Below, one piece after another: positions 9,201 through 17,070 of a DNA stretch of 64,000 nt. The first letter of the stretch is position 1. The number at the start of each line of letters is the position of its first letter. The stretch is taken from positions 1-64,000 of the forward strand of contig CALXFT010000001.1 in NCBI GenBank assembly GCA_944387635.1. The letters run 5' to 3'. Both the position numbers and the translations under genes were made by a program. The notes beneath the pieces are model-generated. The model saw only the letters and a list, made by a program, of their open reading frames with translations, did not search any database and was not told the DNA's origin. Source of the stretch: an uncultured Oscillospiraceae bacterium. GTDB lineage: Bacteria > Bacillota > Clostridia > Oscillospirales > Oscillospiraceae.

Positions 9201-9740
9201 ATGGCATTTTGGGACGATCTGGGACAAAAGGCTTCTCAGACCACGGTGAAGGCCGTACAGAAGGCGAAGGACCTGGCGGAGATCGCGAAGCTCAACGGAA
9301 GCCTTGCCGAGGCGGAGGCCAGAATTCAGGATGCGTACTGTCAGATCGGAAAAACCTATGCGGCACAGCATCCTCAGGACTACGGCGAAGAATATGCGGC
9401 CATGTTTGCCGTCATTCAGGAGGCCGGCGAGAAGATCCGGATCTGTCAGCAGCAGATTCGGGACATCAAGGGCGTCGTGCTCTGTTCCCGCTGTGGTGCG
9501 GAGGCGCCCTACGGCGCGTCCTTCTGCAGCGCCTGCGGCGCGGCGATCCCCAAGCCCCAGAGCGTGGAAGCGGAGGTTATGGAAAAGTGCGGCAGCTGCG
9601 GCTCCATGGTGTCCCACGGAGCAGACTTCTGCACCGTTTGCGGACAGCCTATGACCCGGCCGGAAGCGAACACTGGGGATGATCCGGCGGAAACAACACA
9701 GGCCCAGGAGGATGAAACGACTCCGGAAACGGCCCCCTGA
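9201..9740 (+). CDS. Double zinc-ribbon protein
   Basis: 179 residues; start chosen by an AGGAGG site seven bases upstream. Residues 1-90 are a charged helical, probably coiled-coil region. Then come two zinc-ribbon motifs, CSRCG...CSACG (about 95-113) and CGSCG...CTVCG (about 131-150). The tail is rich in Thr, Glu and Pro. Such small zinc-ribbon proteins are common in Clostridia and mostly uncharacterised. A -10-like TATAAT stands at 9118-9123, but no good -35 is seen. A clear terminator follows the gene. Confidence 0.75.
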   Translation: MAFWDDLGQKASQTTVKAVQKAKDLAEIAKLNGSLAEAEARIQDAYCQIGKTYAAQHPQDYGEEYAAMFAVIQEAGEKIRICQQQIRDIKGVVLCSRCGAEAPYGASFCSACGAAIPKPQSVEAEVMEKCGSCGSMVSHGADFCTVCGQPMTRPEANTGDDPAETTQAQEDETTPETAP

Positions 9741-9760
9741 CTGAACAGAAGAAAGCAAAA

Positions 9761-9796
9761 GGCTCCTGCCGGAGACAACCGGCGGGAGCCTTTTTA
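9761..9796 (+). terminator. Intrinsic terminator
   Basis: Stem GGCTCCTGCCGG / CCGGCGGGAGCC with one wobble pair, followed by TTTTTAT, directly after the zinc-ribbon gene. Confidence 0.9.
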
Positions 9797-9890
9797 TAAC
9801 GATGGAAAAAGAATGGATGCCTTATCCGGGAAACGGGGGAAGGTCTCATCCCGTTACGCCGTGAAGGCAATGCTGCCGTTTGGGCATCTT

Positions 9891-10877
9891 TTATCTCTGG
9901 GGGATGGAGACGGCGCGGGGAAGGACGGCGTGAAGGACCCGGTGGGAGTTGGACCACCACATTTTCTCCAGTTCGGCCTCTGTCAATCCGGCGGCGCGCA
10001 GGGCCTGCTCCAATTTAGGCCAGTCCTGGGGACCGGAGATCTCAAAGGTTCCGCTGATGCCGTCAAAGTCACTGCCAAGGGCAAGGACATCGCTGCCGCC
10101 AACCTTGCGGATATGGAGAATATGGCGGACCATGTCCTCTACCCGGCTGACCCGGCTGCCCTCCGCCAGGAAATCCGGCGCTAAATTCAGGCCCATGACG
10201 CCGCCCTTGTCGGCCAGAGACCGGATCATCTGGTCGGTCATGTTCCGGGGGTGGGCGCACATGGCCCGGGAATTGGAATGGCTGGCAAGGAACGGCTTTT
10301 CCGCCATGGCCGCAACATCCCAGAATACGCCGTCAGAGACGTGGGACACGTCCACCACCATGCCCAGACGCTCCATCTGCCGGACCACTTCCCGGCCGTA
10401 ATCCGTCAGACCTTTTTTCATCTGCTCCGGGTCCGGGCTGTTGGGATAGCCGATGGGGTTGGCGTGGTTCCAGGTCAGGGTCACCAGCCGGACGCCCATG
10501 TCATAATAATCCTTCACGTGTTCAAGCCTGCTGCCCATGACGCCGCCGTCTTCAATGGTCAGAAGGACGCCGATCTTCCCGTCCTTTCCCGCCCGCTCCA
10601 GATCCTCGACGGTGAGGACGGGAAAGAGGGTGCCGCTGTGAAAAGCGAGCATTTTCTGATACCTGCGGTAGTGCTTGCGGTACACGCGCCTGGACAACGG
10701 ACCTTTGAGGAAACCGGGGAACAGACCCGTGGGTACAAAATCCGCAAAGCATTGAAGTCCGACACCGCCGCTTTGCAGGCCCTCCAAGGTGACCATGGCG
10801 GGTTTCCGCTCCAGATCGCCGTTTTTTGCCAGTTTCATCAGTGTATCGCAGTGCAGATCCATTGCCATGGATGCCAT
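9891..10877 (-). CDS. Membrane dipeptidase (M19, renal dipeptidase family)
   Basis: 328 residues, typical for bacterial M19. Metal-binding and structural motifs are visible: MDLHCDTL at the N-terminus (the HxD zinc pair), the EDG of LLTIEDGG near 125, LTWNHANPIGYP, VVDVSHVSD (His ligand near 199), FLASHSNSR (His ligand near 220) and GSDFDGI near the C-terminus. No signal peptide is present, so it is probably cytosolic. The family hydrolyses dipeptides, often with a D-residue at the second position. The start follows AAGGAGG by seven bases. It has its own promoter at 11020-11048. Confidence 0.92.
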   Translation of the reverse strand: MASMAMDLHCDTLMKLAKNGDLERKPAMVTLEGLQSGGVGLQCFADFVPTGLFPGFLKGPLSRRVYRKHYRRYQKMLAFHSGTLFPVLTVEDLERAGKDGKIGVLLTIEDGGVMGSRLEHVKDYYDMGVRLVTLTWNHANPIGYPNSPDPEQMKKGLTDYGREVVRQMERLGMVVDVSHVSDGVFWDVAAMAEKPFLASHSNSRAMCAHPRNMTDQMIRSLADKGGVMGLNLAPDFLAEGSRVSRVEDMVRHILHIRKVGGSDVLALGSDFDGISGTFEISGPQDWPKLEQALRAAGLTEAELEKMWWSNSHRVLHAVLPRAVSIPQR

Positions 10878-11019
10878 GATGATGCCTCCTTCGGTGGTGC
10901 GAAGCCGTGATCCGGCTGAGAAATGGGCAGCTTTGAAAATTGCCGTTGGGAAAGCTCTGATGCGGCTGAGCGGCAGAGCTTTTGCCGTCAGTTGCTGCCG
11001 ATTTCACCAGATCCATCTC

Positions 11020-11048
11020 AGTATACCATAGCCGGAGGGAAAACGCAA
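11020..11048 (-). promoter_or_regulatory. Sigma-A promoter for the dipeptidase gene
   Basis: TTGCGT, 17-base spacer, TATACT on the minus strand. The implied 5' leader is about 135 bases and contains a 9-base inverted repeat AAAGCTCTG / CAGAGCTTT (10953-10984 region). Nothing else was recognised in the 337-base gap 10878-11214 apart from this and the terminator at 11158-11195. Confidence 0.65.
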
Positions 11049-11157
11049 TGGACGAAAAGGTCCGGAAAAGCCGCAATATGGTTTCCGCCGCCGTCAATTC
11101 CCGTGGTCTTCATATGACGTTCCCGCCGTTTTGCCGCGTCGTGCCGATAGCGCATTG

Positions 11158-11195
11158 CAAAAAGAAAAGCGGTGACCAGCCGGCGCCGTCACCGC
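11158..11195 (-). terminator. Intrinsic terminator of the cytidylate-kinase-like gene
   Basis: On the minus strand, stem GCGGTGAC / GTCACCGC followed by TTTTCTTTTT, about 20 bases after the stop of the gene at 11215-11856. Confidence 0.85.
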
Positions 11196-11214
11196 GTATT
11201 CTATGTAAGGCGTG

Positions 11215-11856
11215 TTACAGAGCTTTGGGATCGGGATTCTCCGGATGAGCCCGGGAGTACTCTACAATGCGGCAGATAATGTCCACGCACTGCTCGATGC
11301 CCAGCACGCCGGTATCCAGGCAGACGTCGTAGTTCTGGGCCTGGCCCCAGGTGCGGCCGGTGTAGTGCTGATAGTTGACCCGGCGGCGCTTATCCTTCTC
11401 CTGCAGACGGGCCTCGGGACTCTTGTCGGATTCGCCGTAGCGGTGGACAATTCGGTCAGCCCGGAAGGGCGTGTCCGCAAAGACATAGGCGTGAAGGGCG
11501 TCGGGACGGTCCTTGAGAATGTAGTCCGCATTCCGACCGACGATGACGCAGGGACCCTTATCGGCGATCTGAAGAATGACGCTGCACTGGATGTTCCAAA
11601 GGAAATCCGCAGTGGACAGGCCGCTCATGACGCCGGGGACACCCTGAGGAGCGAAGGCATAGGAGAACAGGCTGCTGCCGGGGGAGTGCTCACCGTGTTC
11701 TTCCACAAATTTGGGGGCAAAGCCGGACTCCAGGGCAATTTCGTCCACCAACTCCTTGTCATAGAAAGGAATCCCCAACCGTTCTGCAACCATATGGCCA
11801 ACGGTACGGCCGCCGGAACCGAACTCACGACTGATGGTGATGATTTTCTTTTCCAT
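11215..11856 (-). CDS. Cytidylate kinase-like protein
   Basis: 213 residues. The N-terminus ITISREFGSGGRTVG is the P-loop of the cytidylate-kinase-like family, followed by LGIPFYDKELV and, later, VIVGRNADYIL and FVFADTPFRADR-type segments. Housekeeping Cmk has a longer NMP-binding insert; this shorter family is common in Clostridia and its true substrate is not established. It is a single-gene unit with a near-consensus promoter and its own terminator. Confidence 0.85.
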   Translation of the reverse strand: MEKKIITISREFGSGGRTVGHMVAERLGIPFYDKELVDEIALESGFAPKFVEEHGEHSPGSSLFSYAFAPQGVPGVMSGLSTADFLWNIQCSVILQIADKGPCVIVGRNADYILKDRPDALHAYVFADTPFRADRIVHRYGESDKSPEARLQEKDKRRRVNYQHYTGRTWGQAQNYDVCLDTGVLGIEQCVDIICRIVEYSRAHPENPDPKAL

Positions 11857-11899
11857 TTATGTGCCTCCTTTCGAGAACGCGTGTGCTTCTCTTACATAT

Positions 11900-11928
11900 A
11901 TTATAGTCAGATTGCTGGCAAATGTCAA
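11900..11928 (-). promoter_or_regulatory. Consensus sigma-A promoter
   Basis: Minus strand: TTGACA, 17-base spacer, TATAAT. It lies 44 bases upstream of the cytidylate-kinase-like start codon. Confidence 0.9.
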
Positions 11929-11957
11929 CAAAAGGTTGTAACATTTGGCAAAAATGA

Positions 11958-11999
11958 CGCCGGGAAACACGACCGCTTTCCGTGCCGTGCTTCCCGGCT
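11958..11999 (-). terminator. Hairpin downstream of the 51-residue protein gene
   Basis: Inverted repeat GCCGGGAA...TTCCCGGC with an inner CACG/CGTG extension. On the minus strand it is followed by a T-rich tract, so it may end the transcript of the gene at 12099-12254; on the plus strand CTTTTCC follows. Confidence 0.55.
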
Positions 12000-12098
12000 T
12001 TTCCGGCTCTCCGGATGAAAAATGGACAGATTATTCCTGATTTTTGGAAAATTTGAAGGGAAAAAGGAAGGCTGCTGCCCTTTCTGCCCGAAGAGCAT

Positions 12099-12254
12099 TT
12101 ACATCATGTGTTCCTCCGCGCAGTTGTCCAACACAAAGACGCCCATCTCATCCCGGTCCGGCGCGGCGAATTTTTTGATGCTGCAGCTGTCAAAGGCCGG
12201 ACAGAGCTGTTCCTCCGGGTCCAGGCGGATGCAGTCCTGACGCTTTTTTTTCAT
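12099..12254 (-). CDS. Small Cys-containing protein, unknown
   Basis: 51 residues, start set by AGGAGGTG seven bases upstream (a longer frame to 12344 has no ribosome site). The N-terminus is basic (KKKRQ) and the body holds four cysteines in the order C-x9-C-x5-C...C, with acidic C-terminal half. Four Cys in so short a chain may bind a metal, but no known family was recognised. Confidence 0.55.
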   Translation of the reverse strand: MKKKRQDCIRLDPEEQLCPAFDSCSIKKFAAPDRDEMGVFVLDNCAEEHMM

Positions 12255-12449
12255 GCGGTTCACCTCCTGGCGATAGGTTGCCCGAATCCGAGCCGGTCTA
12301 CTTCCGGGAGAAATATGCGGAAAAGGGAGACAATGGATTGGCATTTTGAAGAGCTGCTGATAAAATTAAGAAAAATGCGATCCTGTGTGAAATCAAATCA
12401 GGCTGTCAAGTTGTATATTAGGTGAAACGCTTTTCAAGGAGAAGTTGCC

Positions 12450-12935
12450 ATGCTGACGAATGAAGAATTTACCGACTGTGTCCAGCGGTATCTGAATACG
12501 GTATTCCGGGTGGCGTACAATTACCTCGGATCCGGAGCGGATGCTGATGACGTGACCCAGAATGTTTTCCTGAAGCTTCTGCGTGAGAAAAAACCCTTTG
12601 AAGGTGATGAACATATCCGAAATTGGCTGATTCGAGTGACCATCAACGAGTGCAAAAATCTGGTTCGCTCCAAATGGTGGAGGATGGAATCTCTTGAGAA
12701 TCACCTGGCTGCTCCGGATTTCGAAGATCCGGCTCACTCGGATCTGTTTTACGCGGTAATGGCGCTGCCGAAAAAATACCGAATTCCCATATACCTGCAT
12801 TACTATGAAGGGTATACCACTTCAGAGATCGCGCAAATTCTGAAGGTGCCGAAGAACACGGTCTGCACCCAGCTTCGGCGCGGACGGGAATGCATCAGAA
12901 AGTCTTTCATGGAGGAGGCAGAGTCCAATGTTTAA
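12450..12935 (+). CDS. ECF-type RNA polymerase sigma factor
   Basis: 161 residues. Region 2 is at about 8-75 (YLNTVFRVAYNYLGSGADADDVTQNVFLKL..., then IRNWLIRVTINECKNLVRS), and region 4 at about 100-150 (LPKKYRIPIYLHYYEGYTTSEIAQILKVPKNTVCTQLRRGRE). The 3' end overlaps the next gene by eight bases. It will direct RNA polymerase to a small regulon under control of the membrane anti-sigma encoded downstream. The regulon and the signal cannot be told from sequence. Confidence 0.92.
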   Translation: MLTNEEFTDCVQRYLNTVFRVAYNYLGSGADADDVTQNVFLKLLREKKPFEGDEHIRNWLIRVTINECKNLVRSKWWRMESLENHLAAPDFEDPAHSDLFYAVMALPKKYRIPIYLHYYEGYTTSEIAQILKVPKNTVCTQLRRGRECIRKSFMEEAESNV

Positions 12936-14007
12936 GGATGATTATCAAGCCGTCTTTTCCAAGGTGACCGCCTCTGAGGAAACCTACAAAAAAGTTATGG
13001 ATCTTCCGAAAAACAGAAAAAATCCCGGCCGTTTTCTGGGAAAAGCGTTGATCGTCGCCGCTGTAATTTCGACTTTGGCGGTCATGGCCAGCGGAGCCGA
13101 ATCCGTGGGGAAGTGGTTCCTTCGTTATTTTTCGGACAACGCCGGACAGTCTCTGACCAAAAGCCAGGTGGAATACATTGAGGAAAACGCCCAGAACGAC
13201 GTGGCGGTACCGGTCCAGACACCGACGGAGGCGGATGAGCCGGTCCGGGTGGAAGTGAAATCTGCCCTCACCGACGGTAAGACTGCCTATTTGACCTTGA
13301 GCCTCACAATTCCGGAGAATGTGGAGCTGACCTCCCTGGACCCGAAATGGCCCGATCCGATCCTTCGGTTCCGGGAAGCTCTGCTGATCCCCGAGGATAC
13401 CACAGGGCTGATCATTGCTCCTGACGGAACTTCCCCGGACGCTCTGTGTGAGTATTCCGCGGTGGAGGACAACGACGGACTGGATTGGACCCAGGAGCTT
13501 GTCTTTGAGATCGATCCGGCCCTGGAGGATCCCGAGGCGGAACCCTTTGCGGATGGGAGACAGTGGCGTATGGTGCTGACAGGTGTGGAACTGATGTTCT
13601 TTGAGCCCGACCGGGAGGACCTCCTGTTGAGTGATCAGACCTGGGAGTTTACGCTGAATTTCCAGCAGGGCGATTCCAGGCAGGTGGAGCTGGTGCAGGA
13701 ACCTATCCGCCTGATGGCTTCCAAATTACTCCGGAACGAATATACCATAGAGGTGGAACTGACCTCGTTTACCCTGAGCACCCTGAATTTCCGAACCGTT
13801 TTTACACCTACCGATCCGACTCTGGCCGGAGAATTGCTGGACATGGGAGACGTGAAGATCGTCATGAAGGACGGCCGGGAGGTGACCCTTCTGCGGCTGA
13901 CCAGCACGGCGTCGGCCATTGGCAGGCCGATTATTCTGGAGGAGGTGGACCATGTGCTCCTGGCAGACGGGACCAAGCTGCCGATGCCGGAGGGGTGGGA
14001 CCGGTGA
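12928..14007 (+). CDS. DUF4179-type anti-sigma factor
   Basis: 359 residues. A cytoplasmic N-terminus of about 33 residues, one transmembrane helix (about 36-56, ALIVAAVISTLAVMASGA), and a large extracellular beta-rich domain. This is the layout of DUF4179 anti-sigma proteins, which are encoded directly after ECF sigma genes in Clostridia. The overlap with the sigma gene implies coupled translation, needed to keep the two in balance. The unusually short cytoplasmic part holds no zinc-binding anti-sigma motif. Confidence 0.8.
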   Translation: MFKDDYQAVFSKVTASEETYKKVMDLPKNRKNPGRFLGKALIVAAVISTLAVMASGAESVGKWFLRYFSDNAGQSLTKSQVEYIEENAQNDVAVPVQTPTEADEPVRVEVKSALTDGKTAYLTLSLTIPENVELTSLDPKWPDPILRFREALLIPEDTTGLIIAPDGTSPDALCEYSAVEDNDGLDWTQELVFEIDPALEDPEAEPFADGRQWRMVLTGVELMFFEPDREDLLLSDQTWEFTLNFQQGDSRQVELVQEPIRLMASKLLRNEYTIEVELTSFTLSTLNFRTVFTPTDPTLAGELLDMGDVKIVMKDGREVTLLRLTSTASAIGRPIILEEVDHVLLADGTKLPMPEGWDR

Positions 14008-14189
14008 CCGAACAAGGTCAACCCCTCCGCCCGGCGGAAAAAAGGATGCGCAAAAGATGCATTCTTGATACAATCGCCTGCTATAGTGAGCCAAAGAGAT
14101 CCCATGCCCCCTGCGCTGTCCGGCCCGGGACGAGCGGCTCAGAGGCGGAGTGATTTTCAGTATGGAACTGCCTGATCAGCAGTTTATAA

Positions 14190-14268
14190 GGAAGCTCTGA
14201 TGAAATCGGCAACTGCTTTTGTGGTTCGTGGCGCGAGCGTATCGCGTGGGGATTTATTCAGAGGTTCC
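14190..14268 (+). mobile_element. MITE copy A, 79 bp
   Basis: Ends GGAAGCTCTGATGAAAT / ATTTATTCAGAGGTTCC form terminal inverted repeats. The element is flanked by a perfect 4-base direct repeat, ATAA at 14186-14189 and 14269-14272. The first 25 bases match copies B and C; the interior differs. The remaining 280 bases of the gap 14008-14367 hold only a GGAGG site for the next gene and no other recognisable feature. Confidence 0.75.
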
Positions 14269-14367
14269 ATAATACTTTGCCTGCCGCCGGGGCCTGAAGT
14301 ACAACGGCAGCAGCCGGGCAATCCGTCAAAAACACACTGTATTCGTTGATTGGAGGTTTAATTTACT

Positions 14368-15321
14368 ATGAAATTACAGATTTTATTGGTTGTGTCAGGA
14401 ATGGCCGTGTCCCTGCTGTGCGGATGCGCAAGAACTGAGGCGGCAGACCCCTCCTCATCGGCTGAGGAGGGGAGCAGCACCGTCCAGACCACCGGTTCCG
14501 CCGTGGAAAGCACCGGGGAGTCTCTGCTGGAAGGGGTAGAGATTACGCTTCCGGATTCCATCACCCGGCAGCCGGTCTCCGACACCAGAGAGCATTTCTG
14601 CCTGGACGGAGAAGTCGTAGGCGGCATTGAGCTGCTGGACATTGCCGGCCAGATGGATACGATGAGCATGGGGGATTACGCCCAACAGGCTCTGACAGTG
14701 ACGAAGGCTGTGTATGATACGGAGTACGACTATATGGCGGAAGGGGATTCTTTCTGTAAGGCTGTGGTTTCTATGAGCTCCCGGGAGGGCAGAGAGTTTT
14801 ACCATTACTTCTTCCAGGGGGAGGAAATGGGCTACGACGTCTGGATCGACAACAGCGTACTGGATACGCTGGAAATGAAAAGCTGTCTGAAAACCCTTCG
14901 GGCAGGGGATCTGGAGCTTCCCCAGGAGGACATGACGAAAAATGAAACGCCGCTGCTGACCCTTCGCATGACCCTGCCCGACGGCATTACCAAGCAGCCG
15001 AAGAGGACCACGCGGACCCTGCTCTATTCCGGGCAGACCCTGGCGGGCGGGATCGAGCAGATCACCGGCGCAACGGATGCGGAGGCCCTGAACACCCTGG
15101 CCCTCAGCGTGGCCCAGGAGCTGTACGGCGGAGAATTCACCCATATCCCGCGGGAGGAAACCGACGGAAATGCCCTGGCGGTGGTGGACACGGAGAAAGA
15201 GGGCGTGCACCTGGTGCATTACGTGATCCAGGTGGGGGAAGAAACCTATGACGTCTGGGCAGATACGTCCCTGATTTCGGAAGAGGAAGCCCTGGAGATC
15301 GCGCAAAGCTGTCAATACTGA
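14368..15321 (+). CDS. Lipoprotein with internal duplication, unknown
   Basis: 317 residues. Signal peptide ending SLLCGC gives lipidated Cys near residue 20, then a Ser/Glu-rich linker. The mature part is two copies of one domain of about 115 residues: copy 1 (about 51-175) and copy 2 (about 190-317). Shared landmarks are ITLPDSITRQP / MTLPDGITKQP, VVGGIE / LAGGIE, LT..A..vYdtEY / LS.AQELYGGEF, and Y..YFFQ.EEM.YDVWIDNS / HYVIQVGEETYDVWADTS. No family name was recognised. It follows the sigma/anti-sigma pair after MITE copy A and may belong to its regulon, but that is only position. Confidence 0.65.
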   Translation: MKLQILLVVSGMAVSLLCGCARTEAADPSSSAEEGSSTVQTTGSAVESTGESLLEGVEITLPDSITRQPVSDTREHFCLDGEVVGGIELLDIAGQMDTMSMGDYAQQALTVTKAVYDTEYDYMAEGDSFCKAVVSMSSREGREFYHYFFQGEEMGYDVWIDNSVLDTLEMKSCLKTLRAGDLELPQEDMTKNETPLLTLRMTLPDGITKQPKRTTRTLLYSGQTLAGGIEQITGATDAEALNTLALSVAQELYGGEFTHIPREETDGNALAVVDTEKEGVHLVHYVIQVGEETYDVWADTSLISEEEALEIAQSCQY

Positions 15322-15387
15322 GCAAGTCTAGTTCGATCTATAAAGTGCGGTTTTACCGCCGTAAGCTGCAGGATTTCTGAATTCATA

Positions 15388-15523
15388 GGGCTGTCTAAAA
15401 TAGCTTTTTCAAGAAAACGCACATAATAAGTTCGGCTGGATTCCCTTGGCTTTGGTAATCCAGCCGATTTTTATTGCGATTTGTTGGGCTGTTTTTTCAG
15501 AATTTGCATTTTGAGACAGCCCC
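15388..15523. mobile_element. MITE-like element with GGGCTGTCT ends
   Basis: 136 bases bounded by GGGCTGTCTAAAATAGC on the left and the complement of GGGCTGTCTCAAAATGC on the right. Ends of the form GG(G)CTGTCTCAAAA are seen on several transposase families, so this looks like a non-autonomous derivative. No clear target duplication is visible. A terminator-like hairpin lies inside. Confidence 0.6.
15433..15472 (+). terminator. Terminator-like hairpin inside the element
   Basis: Stem CGGCTGGATT / AATCCAGCCG followed by ATTTTTATT. It would end transcription of the lipoprotein gene 110 bases upstream, so the inserted element may now supply its terminator. Confidence 0.7.
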
Positions 15524-15530
15524 ATTATTT

Positions 15531-16049
15531 TTACAGCCTTTTTTCCAGACAGACAAGCTTTACGTTTGGAATGCCATTAAATACACAGTCAACAATTCCT
15601 GCCTCGTGATAGCCAAGCCCGGCGTACAGTTTTCTGGCGGCAGAATTGATTACCTGCGTATCCATTCTTAAATTCTGACAGCCGTGACTTTTGGCGTATT
15701 CCTCATAATAGCGAACGAAGTTTTTCGCATACCCACGTCCGGACATTGGAGGGTCAACTGCCAATGTGTGCAGAACCATAACCTCATGTTCCGGCGCTGA
15801 ATTTTCCCATTGGCAATCATCATATTCCGGCACTTGGATTTGGTTCATAATTGCTGCCGCTACAATATCATCATGATCTATTTCCACGAACAGGTCGCTT
15901 CTCTCCAGCGCATCCAATACGGTCTGCCTGGTAGGATAAACCCCTCGATTCCAGCCGGTGGTAATCAGCCCGGCTTCCTCTCCATCGTGGACTGCCTCGT
16001 AGATTTCTACAATTCTGTCAATGTCCTGGGCAATGGCTTTCCTTATCAT
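15531..16049 (-). CDS. GNAT family N-acetyltransferase
   Basis: 172 residues. Typical GNAT order: IRKAIAQDIDRIVEIYEAVHD at the start, a central VLHTLAVDPPMSGRGYAKNFVRYYEEYAKSHG (acetyl-CoA pyrophosphate loop, here SGRGYA) and NSAARKLYAGLGYHEAG near the end. The substrate is unknown. The gene looks lower in GC than its neighbours and sits beside a mobile element, which hints at recent acquisition. Start supported by AGGAGG eight bases upstream. Confidence 0.88.
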   Translation of the reverse strand: MIRKAIAQDIDRIVEIYEAVHDGEEAGLITTGWNRGVYPTRQTVLDALERSDLFVEIDHDDIVAAAIMNQIQVPEYDDCQWENSAPEHEVMVLHTLAVDPPMSGRGYAKNFVRYYEEYAKSHGCQNLRMDTQVINSAARKLYAGLGYHEAGIVDCVFNGIPNVKLVCLEKRL

Positions 16050-16146
16050 TTTTTCTCCTCCTTGTATGATTGCCTATGAAATTATGCAGGCTGCACCTTT
16101 CGGCACAGCCTGCTTTTGCTTGAGGCCTTTTGTGGGATGGGGCGCG

Positions 16147-16875
16147 TCAAAGAACGGCGCACTTGACTTTGCCGACGGAGATACAGCCCTTTTGAATGGC
16201 CGCGATATCGGTGCCTTCTGGAACCGGGGGATCTTCGCAAAGAGGTTCCCCCTGAATTTCCAGGATCAGGCTTCCGCCGGACTGGGCCGTTTCCGTGTAA
16301 CGGCCGTTGTAGAATCCCAGAGGGGCAATGGAGCGGTCCCACAGGATTCCATGGAAGCTGTCAGGCTCCAGACCGGGGAAGTTCACGTTCCAAACCTCGC
16401 CCCGCCCCTGTCCGGCCTGCATGCATTTGCGGGCAATGTCCGCAAGATGCAGCTGGGCAAGGGTAAGAGGCCCCTGGAAAGCTCCGGAGAAGGCAATGGC
16501 GGGAATGCTGTTCATAACTGCCTCGAAGGCCGCGCCCAGAGTGCCGGAATAGGCGATGTCAAATCCGGCGTTGTACCCGTTGTTGATGCCGGAGAATACG
16601 TAATCCGGCCGTTGGGGCAGAAGGCTTCCGCACAGGGCGGCTTTCACACAGTCCGCGGGCGTTCCGTCCACCTGGAACGCGCCTTTGACCGGCACGGGGA
16701 AGTCCTCGACCTTATCCACCCGCAGATGGCCGCGGATGGTGAGCCGCTGAGACATGGCGCTGCACTGATGGGCAGGAGCGACGACCCATACGTCGCCCAG
16801 CTCCATGGCGGCTTTTGCCAGAAGGGCAAGGCCCGGGGCGTGGATGGAATCGTCGTTGGTGACCAGTATGTTCAT
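16147..16875 (-). CDS. surE: 5'/3'-nucleotidase SurE
   Basis: 242 residues from the ATG of MNILVTNDDS; the frame continues upstream but without homology, and AAAGGA lies about 11 bases before this ATG. Metal-binding motifs are NILVTNDD (Asp8-Asp9), APAHQCSAMS (Ser of the SurE fold) and SGINNGYNAGFDIAYSGTLGAAFEA (Asn ligand). It dephosphorylates nucleoside monophosphates and short polyphosphate in stationary phase. Note that the second conserved Gly in the usual NDDG is Ser here (NDDS). MITE copy B lies just upstream. Confidence 0.93.
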   Translation of the reverse strand: MNILVTNDDSIHAPGLALLAKAAMELGDVWVVAPAHQCSAMSQRLTIRGHLRVDKVEDFPVPVKGAFQVDGTPADCVKAALCGSLLPQRPDYVFSGINNGYNAGFDIAYSGTLGAAFEAVMNSIPAIAFSGAFQGPLTLAQLHLADIARKCMQAGQGRGEVWNVNFPGLEPDSFHGILWDRSIAPLGFYNGRYTETAQSGGSLILEIQGEPLCEDPPVPEGTDIAAIQKGCISVGKVKCAVL

Positions 16876-16901
16876 AGACGGGCGGTCCTTTCTGTATCTA
16901 T

Positions 16902-17021
16902 GGAAGCTCTGATGAAATCGGCAAGAGCGGATGCCGGGAGATTTTAAACCAGCCGAAAGTTCAAAAAGAGGAGGAATCCTGTATGCATTTCCCACTTTTT
17001 CAGCTGCGCGTCAGAGATTCC
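16902..17021 (+). mobile_element. MITE copy B, 120 bp
   Basis: Ends GGAAGCTCTGATGAAATCGGCAAGAGCGGATGC-like on the left and TCAGAGATTCC on the right. Flanked by a perfect 4-base duplication CTAT at 16898-16901 and 17022-17025. Over its first ~100 bases it closely matches copy C read on the other strand, including a ribosome site and the start of a micro-ORF; the second half of copy C is deleted here. Confidence 0.8.
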
Positions 17022-17054
17022 CTATATTGGCGCGTGGCAGAGGTCCTGGCCTGA
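16983..17054 (+). CDS. Micro-ORF in MITE copy B (23 codons)
   Basis: ATG eight bases after GAGGAGG. The product starts MHFPLFQL, matching MYFPLFKL in copy C, then diverges and runs out of the element into flanking DNA to a stop at 17052. Conservation between copies may be only that of the repeat itself, so coding status is uncertain. Confidence 0.25.
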   Translation: MHFPLFQLRVRDSLYWRVAEVLA

Positions 17055-17070
17055 TGCCTGGAAGGGACGG

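Noticed and set aside
10918..11000. Possible fifth MITE copy upstream of the dipeptidase
   Set aside because: GAAAGCTCTGATG and TGCCGATTTCACCAGA resemble the MITE ends, but order, spacing and flanks do not fit and there is no target duplication.
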